A stretch of DNA of 64,000 nucleotides from positions 62,001 to 126,000 of the forward strand of contig JADJNW010000013.1 of the NCBI GenBank assembly GCA_016714085.1, in the 5' to 3' direction. This document shows, one piece after another, positions 47,227 through 54,964 of the stretch. The stretch comes from Saprospiraceae bacterium (GTDB lineage Bacteria > Bacteroidota > Bacteroidia > Chitinophagales > Saprospiraceae). The position numbers were made by a program, and so were the translations under genes. The notes below the pieces were generated by a model. The model ran no database searches. It saw only the letters and a list, made by a program, of their open reading frames with translations, and was not told the DNA's origin. Position 1 is the first letter of the stretch. Each line of letters starts with the position of its first letter.

Positions 47227-47303
47227 TCTAAGCATTTAAACAAAATTCTTTATAAAAGAATGAAAATACGTTGTCGGTTATTCAGTTGAATCAGCGAAAT
47301 TTT

Positions 47304-47311
47304 TATTTTTG
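47304..47311 (+). promoter_or_regulatory. Possible -7 promoter box of the fadN-fadA unit
   Basis: TATTTTTG matches TAnnTTTG and is followed by CAAAG. A TTG at 47286-47288 is only 15 bases upstream, shorter than the usual 17-23. It would leave a leader of about 100 bases before the start at 47419. Confidence 0.4.
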
Positions 47312-47418
47312 CAAAGTTTAGCGAATTTTCGCTAATTTTAAACCTTTGCTATTGCTTAACGGTTTTTACTAATACTTATCTCTCCGTTAACTAATAACAA
47401 ATAACCGACAACGCCTTT

Positions 47419-49809
47419 ATGAGAAGAATCAAAAAAGCGGCAGTACTTGGCTCAGGTGTGATGGGCTCAGGTATTGCCTGCCATTTTGCCAATATCGGCT
47501 TGGAAGTATTGATGCTCGACATCCTGCCGCCCAACCTAAGCGAAACCGAACAAAAAGACCGAAAAGCCCGCAACCGCATCGCGGATACGGCATTGCAAAA
47601 TGCCATCAAATCCAAGCCTGCGCCACTTTATGATACAAAATTTGCCAGCCGCATCAAAACAGGCAATTTTGAAGACGATTTTGCCAAAATCAAGGATTGC
47701 GACTGGATCATCGAAGTGGTGGTGGAACGCTTGGACATCAAAAAACAAGTCCTGGAAAAAGTAGATCAGCTTCGCAAGCCTGGCACTTTGATTACGTCCA
47801 ATACCTCCGGTATTCCCATTCACCTGATGACCGAAGGCAGGAGCGAGGATTTCAAGAAACATTTCTGCGGTACGCATTTCTTCAATCCGCCGCGCTATCT
47901 GCGTTTGTTTGAAATTATTCCTACAAAAGACACCGATTCTGAGGTCATAGATTTTCTGATGCATTACGGCGATGTGTACTTAGGCAAGCAGACAGTACTC
48001 GCTAAGGATACGCCTGCCTTCATTGGCAACCGCGTAGGCGTCTATGCGATGGCTAAGATTTATCAACTCACTACAGAACTGGGCTTGCGCATCGAAGATG
48101 TCGATAAGCTCACTGGCCCTGCGATTGGTCGCCCCAAAACAGGAACTTTCCGCCTCGGCGATTTGGTGGGGCATGATACTGCTGTTAATGTTATAAAAGG
48201 TATTCGCAATAATTGCCCTGACGACGAGCAGGCTTCCGCTTTTGTGATTCCAAAATACATGGAGTTCCTCCTGGAAAATAAATTCCTCGGAGATAAGACT
48301 GGCAAGGGTTTCTACGAAAAAACCAAAGAAAAAGATGCTTCCGGCAAACCGGTTATCCTGGCTTTGAATTTGGAAACTTTGCAATACGAGCCTTCTCAAA
48401 AATCGGAATTGCCGAGCCTGAAAGCCGCGAAGCAAATAGATGATTTAAAAAAGCGCGTTCAGGCAATGTTTACTGCCGAGGATAAAGGCGGTGAACTCGT
48501 GCGCCGTTCCTTACTCGGTTTGTTCGCTTATGTGTCCAATCGCATTCCTGAAATTACCGACCATTTGTACAGCATCGATGATGCGCTGCGCGCAGGTTTT
48601 GCTTGGGAAATGGGACCTTTTGAATATTGGGATGCCATTGGCGTGGCGGAAGGGATTAAGGGCGCAGAGGCACAAGGTGAAAAGGTCGCAGTTTGGGTGA
48701 AAGAAATGCTTGATGCCGGAAACTCTTCTTTTTACAAACGCGAAGGCGGCAAACGTTTGTATTATGACATTTCTAGTAAAAGCTATAAAGCGATCCCAGG
48801 TACCGAAGAATTTATTATCCTTGACAATTATCGCGATCAAGCGCCGGTATTCAAAAATAGCGAAATCATCCTACACGACATTGGCGACGGCGTGCTTTGT
48901 CTGGAATTCACGAGTATGCACAACTCTATCGGCGAGGGCGTGCTGCGCGGCATGAACGAAGCGATTCAGATTGCAGAGGAAGGAGACTGGAATGGCTTGG
49001 TTATTGGCAACAATGCTACGAATTTCACGGTTGGCGCAAATCTGATGCTTATTGCTATGCTTGCCTACCAGCAGGAATTCGACGAGTTGAATATGGCAGT
49101 AAACCTCTTCCAGCAAACGGTGATGCGCACGCGTTACTCCAAAATCCCGGTGGTGATTGCCACTCAGGGTTACACTTTTGGTGGCGGCTGTGAATTAGTA
49201 ATGCACTGTGATGCAGCGGTTTGTGCAGCGGAATCGTATATCGGTTTAGTGGAAGTCGGCGTGGGAATCATTCCTGGCGGCGCTGGTACGAAGGAGTTTG
49301 CGGTGCGTACGTCCGATGCTTTCTTTCAAGGTGATGTGCAAATTCCCACTTTGATTGAAAAATTCAAAACCATTGCCCTTGCACAAGTGGCAACTTCCGC
49401 CCACGAAGCGTTTAATTATGGCTATTTGTTACCGAAGAAAGACAGCGTCGTGCTCAACAAAGACCGCAACATCGCCGAAGCGAAGCAAAAGGTATTGGAA
49501 TTAGCTGACAACTATGTGATGCCCACCATGCGCGAAGATGTGACCGTGCTGGGACGTACTGGTCTGGCGGCGCTTTATACAGCTGCAAATGAGTTGAAAT
49601 TAGGCAACTACGCTAGCGAGCACGACATCAAAATCGCCCACAAAATCGCCTGGGTACTCTGCGGTGGAGACCTAACCGGTGCGCAGCAAGTGAGCGAGCA
49701 GTATTTGTTAGACCTTGAGCGGGAAGCTTTCCTCAGCCTATGCGGAGAACAGAAAACGCTGGAGCGAATTCAATATATGTTGCAAAATAATAAGCCATTA
49801 CGAAACTGA
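47419..49809 (+). CDS. fadN: 3-hydroxyacyl-CoA dehydrogenase / enoyl-CoA hydratase (FadN-like)
   Basis: 796 residues in the FadN order, dehydrogenase first and hydratase last (the reverse of E. coli FadB). The NAD site is VLGSGVMGSGIACHFAN near residue 9. The dehydrogenase core has NTSGIPIHLM, FCGTHFFNPP with catalytic His and TPAFIGNRVG. A second helical domain holds GLFAYVSNRIPE. The crotonase domain has the oxyanion segments NNATNFTVGANL and GYTFGGGCELVMHCD and the late VGVGIIPGGAGTKEFA. It hydrates 2-enoyl-CoA and oxidises the 3-hydroxyacyl-CoA with NAD. It pairs with the thiolase at 50306. The normal operon spacing is broken by an inserted small gene within inverted repeats. Confidence 0.93.
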   Translation: MRRIKKAAVLGSGVMGSGIACHFANIGLEVLMLDILPPNLSETEQKDRKARNRIADTALQNAIKSKPAPLYDTKFASRIKTGNFEDDFAKIKDCDWIIEVVVERLDIKKQVLEKVDQLRKPGTLITSNTSGIPIHLMTEGRSEDFKKHFCGTHFFNPPRYLRLFEIIPTKDTDSEVIDFLMHYGDVYLGKQTVLAKDTPAFIGNRVGVYAMAKIYQLTTELGLRIEDVDKLTGPAIGRPKTGTFRLGDLVGHDTAVNVIKGIRNNCPDDEQASAFVIPKYMEFLLENKFLGDKTGKGFYEKTKEKDASGKPVILALNLETLQYEPSQKSELPSLKAAKQIDDLKKRVQAMFTAEDKGGELVRRSLLGLFAYVSNRIPEITDHLYSIDDALRAGFAWEMGPFEYWDAIGVAEGIKGAEAQGEKVAVWVKEMLDAGNSSFYKREGGKRLYYDISSKSYKAIPGTEEFIILDNYRDQAPVFKNSEIILHDIGDGVLCLEFTSMHNSIGEGVLRGMNEAIQIAEEGDWNGLVIGNNATNFTVGANLMLIAMLAYQQEFDELNMAVNLFQQTVMRTRYSKIPVVIATQGYTFGGGCELVMHCDAAVCAAESYIGLVEVGVGIIPGGAGTKEFAVRTSDAFFQGDVQIPTLIEKFKTIALAQVATSAHEAFNYGYLLPKKDSVVLNKDRNIAEAKQKVLELADNYVMPTMREDVTVLGRTGLAALYTAANELKLGNYASEHDIKIAHKIAWVLCGGDLTGAQQVSEQYLLDLEREAFLSLCGEQKTLERIQYMLQNNKPLRN

Positions 49810-49839
49810 TGCCAGATGCCGGATTTGAAGATGCCAGAC
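49808..49839 (+). repeat. Left inverted repeat (GATGCC type)
   Basis: GATGCCAGAT-GCCGGATTTGAA-GATGCCAGAC. Internally it is a short-period repeat of GATGCCAG. It matches the reverse complement of 50265-50296 at its outer and inner ten bases. Confidence 0.75.
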
Positions 49840-49883
49840 AAGTACTCAAGGATTTCAGATAGCTGACAAAACAAGTTTACACG

Positions 49884-50240
49884 ATGAAAAGACAGGATTT
49901 TAAAAAGATGAAGATTTGGCAGGATTCGATGGAAATCACAAAGGAGATTTATAAACTGACTTCCGATTTTCCAAAGTACGAGCAGTATGGTTTGATTCAA
50001 CAAATGCGGAAAGCAGCAGTTTCTATACCATCTAATATTGCAGAGGGCTGCGGTCGAGGTTCTGATGCTCAATTAGCTCATTTTATAGATATTGCTCAAG
50101 GCTCCGCTTTTGAATTGGAAACACAATTGTATTTAGCTGGACAGCTAAGTTTTCTTGATCAAGAAAAAATGGATATACTCGTTACGAAATTGACAACATT
50201 ACAGAAAATGATCGATGGATTTAAAAATAAAATTTCCTGA
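49884..50240 (+). CDS. Four-helix-bundle protein (23S rRNA intervening-sequence family)
   Basis: 118 residues with the family hallmarks: basic start FKKMKIWQDSMEITKEIYKL, then FPKYEQYGLIQQMRKAAVSIPSNIAEGCGRGSD (split here by helix ends) and the acidic AQGSAFELETQLYLAG. Such proteins (S23/bAvd-like four-helix bundles) are encoded within intervening sequences of 23S rRNA genes, beside diversity-generating retroelements, and as stand-alone intergenic genes in many Bacteroidota. No reverse transcriptase or variable-region pair is present here. It is placed between fadN and fadA within inverted repeats, so it is more likely a selfish or mobile cargo than part of beta-oxidation. RNA or DNA binding is suggested by the family's basic surface, but function is unproven. 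Confidence 0.88.
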   Translation: MKRQDFKKMKIWQDSMEITKEIYKLTSDFPKYEQYGLIQQMRKAAVSIPSNIAEGCGRGSDAQLAHFIDIAQGSAFELETQLYLAGQLSFLDQEKMDILVTKLTTLQKMIDGFKNKIS

Positions 50241-50264
50241 AAATCAGATTGTATTTGCCGTGCT

Positions 50265-50296
50265 GTCTGGCATCTGGCATCCTTCAATCTGGCATC
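50265..50296 (-). repeat. Right inverted repeat (GATGCC type)
   Basis: GTCTGGCATCTGGCATCC followed by TTCAATCTGGCATC, the inverse partner of 49808-49839. Confidence 0.75.
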
Positions 50297-50305
50297 TAAT
50301 GAAAC

Positions 50306-51478
50306 ATGGAAGCATACATCATCAAAGCATATCGCTCCGCAGTGGGCAAAGCCGGCAGAGGCGGATTCCGCAATTATCGTTCCGATGATCTGGCGGTGGA
50401 CGTGGTGAAATACTTGATGTCCCAAGTACCGGAACTTGACCCCAAACTCGTGGACGATGTCATCGTCTGTTGCGCGAACCCCGAAGGCGAGCAAGGCTTT
50501 CAGATCGGGCGACAAATTTCCCTCCGCGCCTTGGGCAAAGAAGCTCCCGGCATGACAGTGAATCGCTACTGCGCCTCTGGGTTGGAAACCATTTCCATTG
50601 CCGTCGCCAAAATCCGCGCTGGCATGGGACATATTTATATTGCTGGCGGTACTGAAAACATGAGCATGATTCCGATGACGGGTTACAAACTCGCGCCCAG
50701 CTATGCCGTTGCCAGCACCAATCCCAACTACCTCACGGGCATGGGCTTGACCGCCGAAGCTGTGGCAAAGAAATATAACATCAGCCGCGAAAAATCTGAT
50801 GCTTTTGCGCTGCGTTCGCATACACTCGCAGGCAAAGCCATTGACGAGGGCAAATTCAAGGACGAGATTGTATCCGTCACCGTACCCGATGTTTTTGTCA
50901 AAGACAACAAGCGCGTGGAATCCTCCCATGTAGTCGATACCGATGAAGGTGTGCGCCGCGATACCAATATGGAGGCCTTAGCCAAAATTCTGCCCGCATT
51001 TGCGAATGGCGGCGTGGTGACGGCTGGTAATTCCTCTCAAACTTCCGATGGCGCGTCCTTTGTGCTGGTGGTGAGTGAGGAAATGCTCAAGCAATTGAAC
51101 CTACAGCCAATCGCGCGGCTGGCGGGCTGTACCGTTGCTGGTGTAGAGCCGATTCACATGGGAATAGGTCCGGTGGCGGCGATTCCCAAAGCTTTGAAAC
51201 AAGCGGGTTTGAAACTCGATGATATTGATCTGATCGAATTGAATGAAGCATTCGGTGCACAATCCTTGGCAGTGATTCAAGAAGCAGGCTTAAATCCTGA
51301 TATTGTGAATGTCAATGGTGGCGCGATTGCCCTTGGTCACCCGCTGGGCTGTACCGGCGCGAAGCTCTCCACACAATTATTCAACGAAATGCGTCGCAGA
51401 GGTAATAAATATGGTATGGTGACCGCTTGCGTTGGTGGCGGGCAAGGCATTGCCGGGATTTATGAATTGTTGAATTAA
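50306..51478 (+). CDS. fadA: Acetyl-CoA C-acyltransferase (thiolase)
   Basis: 390 residues. It carries the acyl-binding nucleophile Cys89 in NRYCASGLETIS, the NEAFGAQ motif, the catalytic His in GGAIALGHPLGCTGAK and the second active-site Cys in TACVGGGQG. It cleaves 3-ketoacyl-CoA to acetyl-CoA and a shortened acyl-CoA, the last step of the beta-oxidation cycle catalysed upstream by the FadN-like protein. The order fadN-fadA is that of the Bacillus fadNAE operon. No acyl-CoA dehydrogenase follows within the window. A bidirectional terminator lies seven bases past the stop. Confidence 0.93.
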   Translation: MEAYIIKAYRSAVGKAGRGGFRNYRSDDLAVDVVKYLMSQVPELDPKLVDDVIVCCANPEGEQGFQIGRQISLRALGKEAPGMTVNRYCASGLETISIAVAKIRAGMGHIYIAGGTENMSMIPMTGYKLAPSYAVASTNPNYLTGMGLTAEAVAKKYNISREKSDAFALRSHTLAGKAIDEGKFKDEIVSVTVPDVFVKDNKRVESSHVVDTDEGVRRDTNMEALAKILPAFANGGVVTAGNSSQTSDGASFVLVVSEEMLKQLNLQPIARLAGCTVAGVEPIHMGIGPVAAIPKALKQAGLKLDDIDLIELNEAFGAQSLAVIQEAGLNPDIVNVNGGAIALGHPLGCTGAKLSTQLFNEMRRRGNKYGMVTACVGGGQGIAGIYELLN

Positions 51479-51484
51479 GCTATC

Positions 51485-51519
51485 AAAGCGTCCTACGGTT
51501 CGGAGCCGTAGGACGCTTC
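51485..51519. terminator. Bidirectional hairpin after fadA (AAGCGTCCTACGG type)
   Basis: AAGCGTCCTACGG (51486-51498) pairs with CCGTAGGACGCTT (51506-51518). The same stem sequence recurs at 54881-54915, so it is a repeated palindrome used as a terminator between convergent genes. Confidence 0.75.
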
Positions 51520-51532
51520 CTTCCCACTGCTC

Positions 51533-52144
51533 TCATACTCCAAAAATCACTTCCACCACATCGCTGGGCTGACCAATCTCCACATCTTTGATGACGCCAT
51601 AAGCTCTGTACTCCCAATGCTCCGGCTGTGCAGGATTTTCCAATTGAATACGGTGTTCATAAGGGCTGCGCGTATCGCGTGCCAGGAAACGCCAAGTGAC
51701 TTCGCCCTTCTTTCGGTAGTATATATTTACACTATCCACGCCCTTTTTCTGAAATTTGAGCTTCACCAGACCGCCCGTAACTTCCCCGGAGAGATTTGCC
51801 TTATAGTTGCTCGCATCAAAACTTGCGGTCTTACCAATAATGCCTAATTCCTGTCCCAAAGAATTGGTATAATTCCGATGCGCTTTGATGCGGGCTATAA
51901 TTTTGCGCAACTTCTTGAGAAAAGCAGCACGCACTTCGTTTTTGTAAGTGATCGCTTTGGCGGCTTCCTCTTTTTTGGTGTTCGCTTCTTGAATGGCTTG
52001 CTTGATCGTCTCGCCCTCTATATCAATCTCGGACATATCCTCTTGTGATAAGCCGACATTATAACCATGCATAAGGGTTTTGTTTTTAAGATTGTTAAAC
52101 CACAGCAGAAATTCTGCATCATTAGCAGGTATGTAGTCTTTCAT
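51533..52144 (-). CDS. IPxND-type helical plus fibronectin III-like protein
   Basis: 203 residues with no signal peptide. The N-terminal about 110 residues begin MKDYIPANDAEFLLWFNNL and are helical, with EGETIKQAIQEANTKKEEAAKA and FLKKLRKIIARIKAHRNYT, ending at LGQELGI. The C-terminal part is a fibronectin III-like sandwich (GLVKLKFQKKGVDSVNIYYRKKGEVTWRFLARDT, read as strands; ending HWEYRAYGVIKDVEIG). The IPxN(D/A) opening and helix pattern resemble each half of the protein at 21655-22425. An array of fourteen 21-bp units lies 243 bp upstream. I recall this architecture as unnamed hypothetical proteins in Bacteroidota and Planctomycetota. Function unknown. Confidence 0.75.
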   Translation of the reverse strand: MKDYIPANDAEFLLWFNNLKNKTLMHGYNVGLSQEDMSEIDIEGETIKQAIQEANTKKEEAAKAITYKNEVRAAFLKKLRKIIARIKAHRNYTNSLGQELGIIGKTASFDASNYKANLSGEVTGGLVKLKFQKKGVDSVNIYYRKKGEVTWRFLARDTRSPYEHRIQLENPAQPEHWEYRAYGVIKDVEIGQPSDVVEVIFGV

Positions 52145-52386
52145 GACTATATCATTTTAATAGTGATAAAATAAATGTAATAGCTAATCTTAAGGGCGCT
52201 CGCTTTTGAGAAAGACTGCGAGCATTTTGGCAAGTTTGTGCGAATGATGTTTGATATTACAAATATATAATACAGAAATTAAAATGTCAAATACGTAAAT
52301 AAAAAATTCTTCAGAACCATTAAAAACAGCAACCATGACAGCTGTGCTGCCACAAGTGCCTTTTGAAACGGTCTGGTTCTGATTTA

Positions 52387-52680
52387 GGGCGTCCTGAATC
52401 AAAAATGGGCTGCCCCAAATGAAATTTAGGCATGCCCAAATGTGAATTGGGATTCCCTAAGTCTAAAATGGGACGCCCTAAATTACATCCAGGGCGTCCC
52501 AAACACCATCTGAGAATGCCCAGATCAGATTTAGGGCATCCCATTTTGAATCTGGGGCTGCCTATTTTGAGTTTGAGAAGGCAAAAATGGAAGCTGGGAA
52601 TGCCTGAGTCGGATTTAGGGATGCCCAATTGCTGTTTGGGACATCCCAAATTCAAAATGAGACATCTTAAATGATAAAAT
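52387..52680. repeat. Second 21-bp-period array, unrelated consensus (14 units)
   Basis: Fourteen consecutive 21-base units in exact phase. The core is GGGCATCCC or its variants (GGGCGTCC, GGATGCCC, GGACATCCC), followed by an AT half such as AAATTCAAAATG or AGATCAGATTTA. The unit is itself near-palindromic (GGGCATCCC and GGGATGCCC both occur), so each could form a small dyad. It differs wholly in sequence from the three arrays at 5.3, 15.3 and 21.2 kb, but the period is the same. Both strands are open as seven-residue repeats (LGxPK..). The stretch 52145-52386 before it shows no gene. Confidence 0.85.
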
Positions 52681-52708
52681 TCATTTCATGAATCAAAATA
52701 AAAATAAT

Positions 52709-53592
52709 CTAATTAGACTCAGGCAAGCCCACATCTTTGCTCAGTACTTGTTCGAGCTTATATACATTCCCATAGTTTTCAGAAATATACTCCTTGACGC
52801 CAACGGTATTCAAAAATTCCTCTTGGGATTTGGCGTCGCAACTTTTTGCAAGAAAACGCATATCTTTTATGAAGGCGCGCCTGCTAATAATCTGACGCAC
52901 ATTCAATATATCCAGAATTTGATTGGTGGATTTGTTCTCTTCTTTGGCAAAAACGGGCATCTCTATCACTTCGTTTAGCGTCTTGTAGTTAGCAATAATT
53001 GTATCGAGCAAAGCGGGATCGCTAATTTGTACCACAAGCGTTCCCTTTAATGGATTGTCAGCGCTTACCGCGAAATCATCTATGCGAAACATCAGAATGG
53101 AATTGCGTTGAATCTTTACTTTTTTATAAAAAAGCCCTTGATTGGTTTCATGTAAAAGATAAATCATTTGCCCATTGGCAGTAAAAGCAGTATCGATGGC
53201 TAATTTGGTTTTATCAAGAAAGGAATAATGATGCCCCAGAAAGCGCCAGGTATTTAATATGTTCGGATGAAAATCAAAAGACATGGTAGGTGCAGCCGTT
53301 GTTAATAAGCGTATCTTGGGAAACAGTTCATTGCTGAGCGTGAGCAGAAATTCATTGCCGGAAGCGCGACCCATCCTGGCAGAAAGTACATAAAGACCGC
53401 CCGGCCGGAGAGTTTGACGTAACTGTCTGCATTTTTGAAACGAATATTCCCTTTGGGGATAACCTTATCCTTTTTTTTGAGGAGCTTATTCTGATAATAG
53501 ACGTCCCCTTTCAGCGTGGCGACGTAATAATTTTGAGCGGTTGTGTGATTGATTAGAAAGAATAAACCAGCGATGAATAGTATCGTTCTCAT
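52709..53592 (-). CDS. FecR-like secreted protein paired with CHASE2 (frameshift)
   Basis: A signal peptide (RTILFIAGLFFLINHTTAQ) is followed by YYVATLKGDVYYQNKLLKKKDKVIPKGNIRFKNADSYVKLSG, a FecR-like beta domain broken here by turns. The frame stops being sensible at 53403-53404. Restoring a G (GG to GGG on the plus strand) gives KLSGPGGLYVLSARMGRASGNEFL and continues through LSNELFPKIRLL to the stop at 52709, about 294 residues. The second half is mixed alpha/beta (LGHHYSFLDKTKLAIDTAF) with no motif that I know. It follows the CHASE2 gene by 12 bp, so the two form a pair, probably an envelope sensor or structural module. FecR-like plus CHASE2 pairs recur in Bacteroidota. Confidence 0.75.
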
Positions 53593-53604
53593 AAATATGC
53601 GCGT

Positions 53605-54822
53605 TTAAGATGAAGATGCAGCTATGGGTTTTGTGAAGACAAAACGCCCCAAAATATACGAAACGAACTTGAGATAAATGAGCAATATCAGGATATTGAT
53701 ATGGATATTGAATAGAAAATAGGAGAGAATGGTACCCAAGGCCAGAAAAAAGGTTTCGTCGATGCTATCTACAATGATGCGCCCCACGGCGGATTTTATA
53801 TTGTTTTGTTTGTCGCTTTGCCGATTTGCTATTTCATTGAATGCTCTTGCGGACATCCACCAAAATAAGGCATATAAGAGTAGCACCCATTTCCAGGGGA
53901 TGAGGCTTTCGCCTTGCACCAAAGTCAGGTAGGCATTGTGCACAATGAGCGGCCCCGGCAAGTTGCCAAAAACGGTTTGGTGCTTATCCTGATAATAGTC
54001 GCCTATAATAATGATCTTATCTTTTAGCATTCTTTTAATATCCGCTTCTTCCCAGAAAGTCCATTCGTACAGCAGCGTTCCCATTGTGCGCAGCGTATAG
54101 CCAAGCGTATCGCCCCTGTTGCCGGTATTGAGGTCATAAGGGCGAATTTTGAAGTCAATGATGGGCTTGTGAAGACTCCTGTGCTCATCCAGGCGAGGAT
54201 ACAGTCCTTTATGGTTATATTTTTTCCCTTCTGTGGTTGCCCAAGCCATCAAAGGGAGCGAAGGAAGCGTATCCGCGAGGAAAAGCGGGTATTTCATGAA
54301 ACTATTGTCGGGACTCAAATAATTGGCAACACCAGTTTGCATTTGCAGGACACTTGGCACGAGTTGATGCTGTTCATCCAGGCGGCGCGCACCCAGCAGG
54401 GGAAAGGGAAAGCTGTCAATAGCAGCCTGTAATACACTATCTTGCGGACTGACATCTTCAAAACTAATATCCATAATGACAAGCGGAATATCACTGCCAT
54501 ACTGGGCGATTGCCTGTAAGAAGTCTGAGAGTTGCCCGCGATCGGTAATGACGGCATGGTGGTAGCCGGTGGGCTCTTCGTAGAGGGGGTCGGGTATTTC
54601 CACGGTTGCCTTGCTGCCAGATACATCTATATATAAGACACTGTTAGGCAGCGGTTTTTTATCAATGCCGAGCAAGGACTTTTTTATAATGCTCGTCCAT
54701 TTTATGAAGAAGGCCTCATCGCCAAAGGTGCGCGGTAAGCTCAGCCAAAACAAAGCCAGCGATAGCATACACGCAGCATTCAGGGTAGCAAATAATCGGC
54801 CTTTATATTTTGCTGTCGGCAT
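53605..54822 (-). CDS. Stand-alone CHASE2-domain membrane protein
   Basis: 405 residues. An N-terminal transmembrane helix (LFATLNAACMLSLALFWLSL) leads to a periplasmic CHASE2 sensor domain: NSVLYIDVSGSKATVEIPD, GSDIPLVIMDISFEDVSPQD, ADTLPSLPLMAWA and the diagnostic DKIIIIGDYYQDKHQTVFGNLPGPLIVHNAYLTL. Three C-terminal transmembrane segments follow (KWVLLLYALFWWMSA; FFLALGTILSYFLF; INILILLIYLKFV). CHASE2 normally sits in front of kinase, cyclase or diguanylate-cyclase outputs. None is present, so any output must be another protein. Co-transcribed with the FecR-like gene 12 bp downstream. Confidence 0.85.
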   Translation of the reverse strand: MPTAKYKGRLFATLNAACMLSLALFWLSLPRTFGDEAFFIKWTSIIKKSLLGIDKKPLPNSVLYIDVSGSKATVEIPDPLYEEPTGYHHAVITDRGQLSDFLQAIAQYGSDIPLVIMDISFEDVSPQDSVLQAAIDSFPFPLLGARRLDEQHQLVPSVLQMQTGVANYLSPDNSFMKYPLFLADTLPSLPLMAWATTEGKKYNHKGLYPRLDEHRSLHKPIIDFKIRPYDLNTGNRGDTLGYTLRTMGTLLYEWTFWEEADIKRMLKDKIIIIGDYYQDKHQTVFGNLPGPLIVHNAYLTLVQGESLIPWKWVLLLYALFWWMSARAFNEIANRQSDKQNNIKSAVGRIIVDSIDETFFLALGTILSYFLFNIHINILILLIYLKFVSYILGRFVFTKPIAASSS

Positions 54823-54880
54823 GAGGGCGTTAATTGTGCAAGGGGTTATAGCGACACCAAATTACATCTTTTTTTTAAAC

Positions 54881-54915
54881 AAAGCGTCCTACGGCTTTAA
54901 GCCGTAGGACGCTTT
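54881..54915. terminator. Perfect hairpin (AAAGCGTCCTACGG type)
   Basis: A 15-bp perfect stem, AAAGCGTCCTACGGC with GCCGTAGGACGCTTT, around the loop TTTAA. Same stem family as 51485-51519. It lies between the CHASE2 gene start and the stop of the giant gene. Confidence 0.75.
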
Positions 54916-54921
54916 GAGACT

Positions 54922-54950
54922 ATGTGCCACACCTCAAAGGTGCGGCACAT
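54922..54950 (-). terminator. Terminator of the giant T9SS type B gene
   Basis: ATGTGCC-A-CACCT (54922-54934) pairs with AGGTG-C-GGCACAT (54938-54950) around CAA, 15 bases past the stop of the giant gene. Confidence 0.65.
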
Positions 54951-54964
54951 TTTATGGCATATTT

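Larger units (their letters stand above)
49808..50296. mobile_element. Candidate mini-element carrying a four-helix-bundle gene
   Basis: A 489-bp segment between fadN and fadA bounded by 32-base inverted repeats (49808-49839 and 50265-50296). Both ends are GATGCCAGAT facing outward and GATGCCAGAC facing inward, with related text between. It contains only the four-helix-bundle gene. The left repeat begins inside the fadN stop codon and the right repeat ends nine bases before the fadA ATG, as if inserted exactly in the intergenic gap. No transposase is present. Confidence 0.5.

Noticed and set aside
49884..50240. Diversity-generating retroelement accessory (Avd) role for the four-helix-bundle gene
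   Set aside because: No reverse transcriptase, template repeat or variable repeat is in the neighbourhood.
52320..52674. Seven-residue repeat proteins in the second array (LGxPKxx on both strands)
   Set aside because: Both strands look equally protein-like, which happens when a 21-bp unit is palindromic. No ribosome-binding site or family match.
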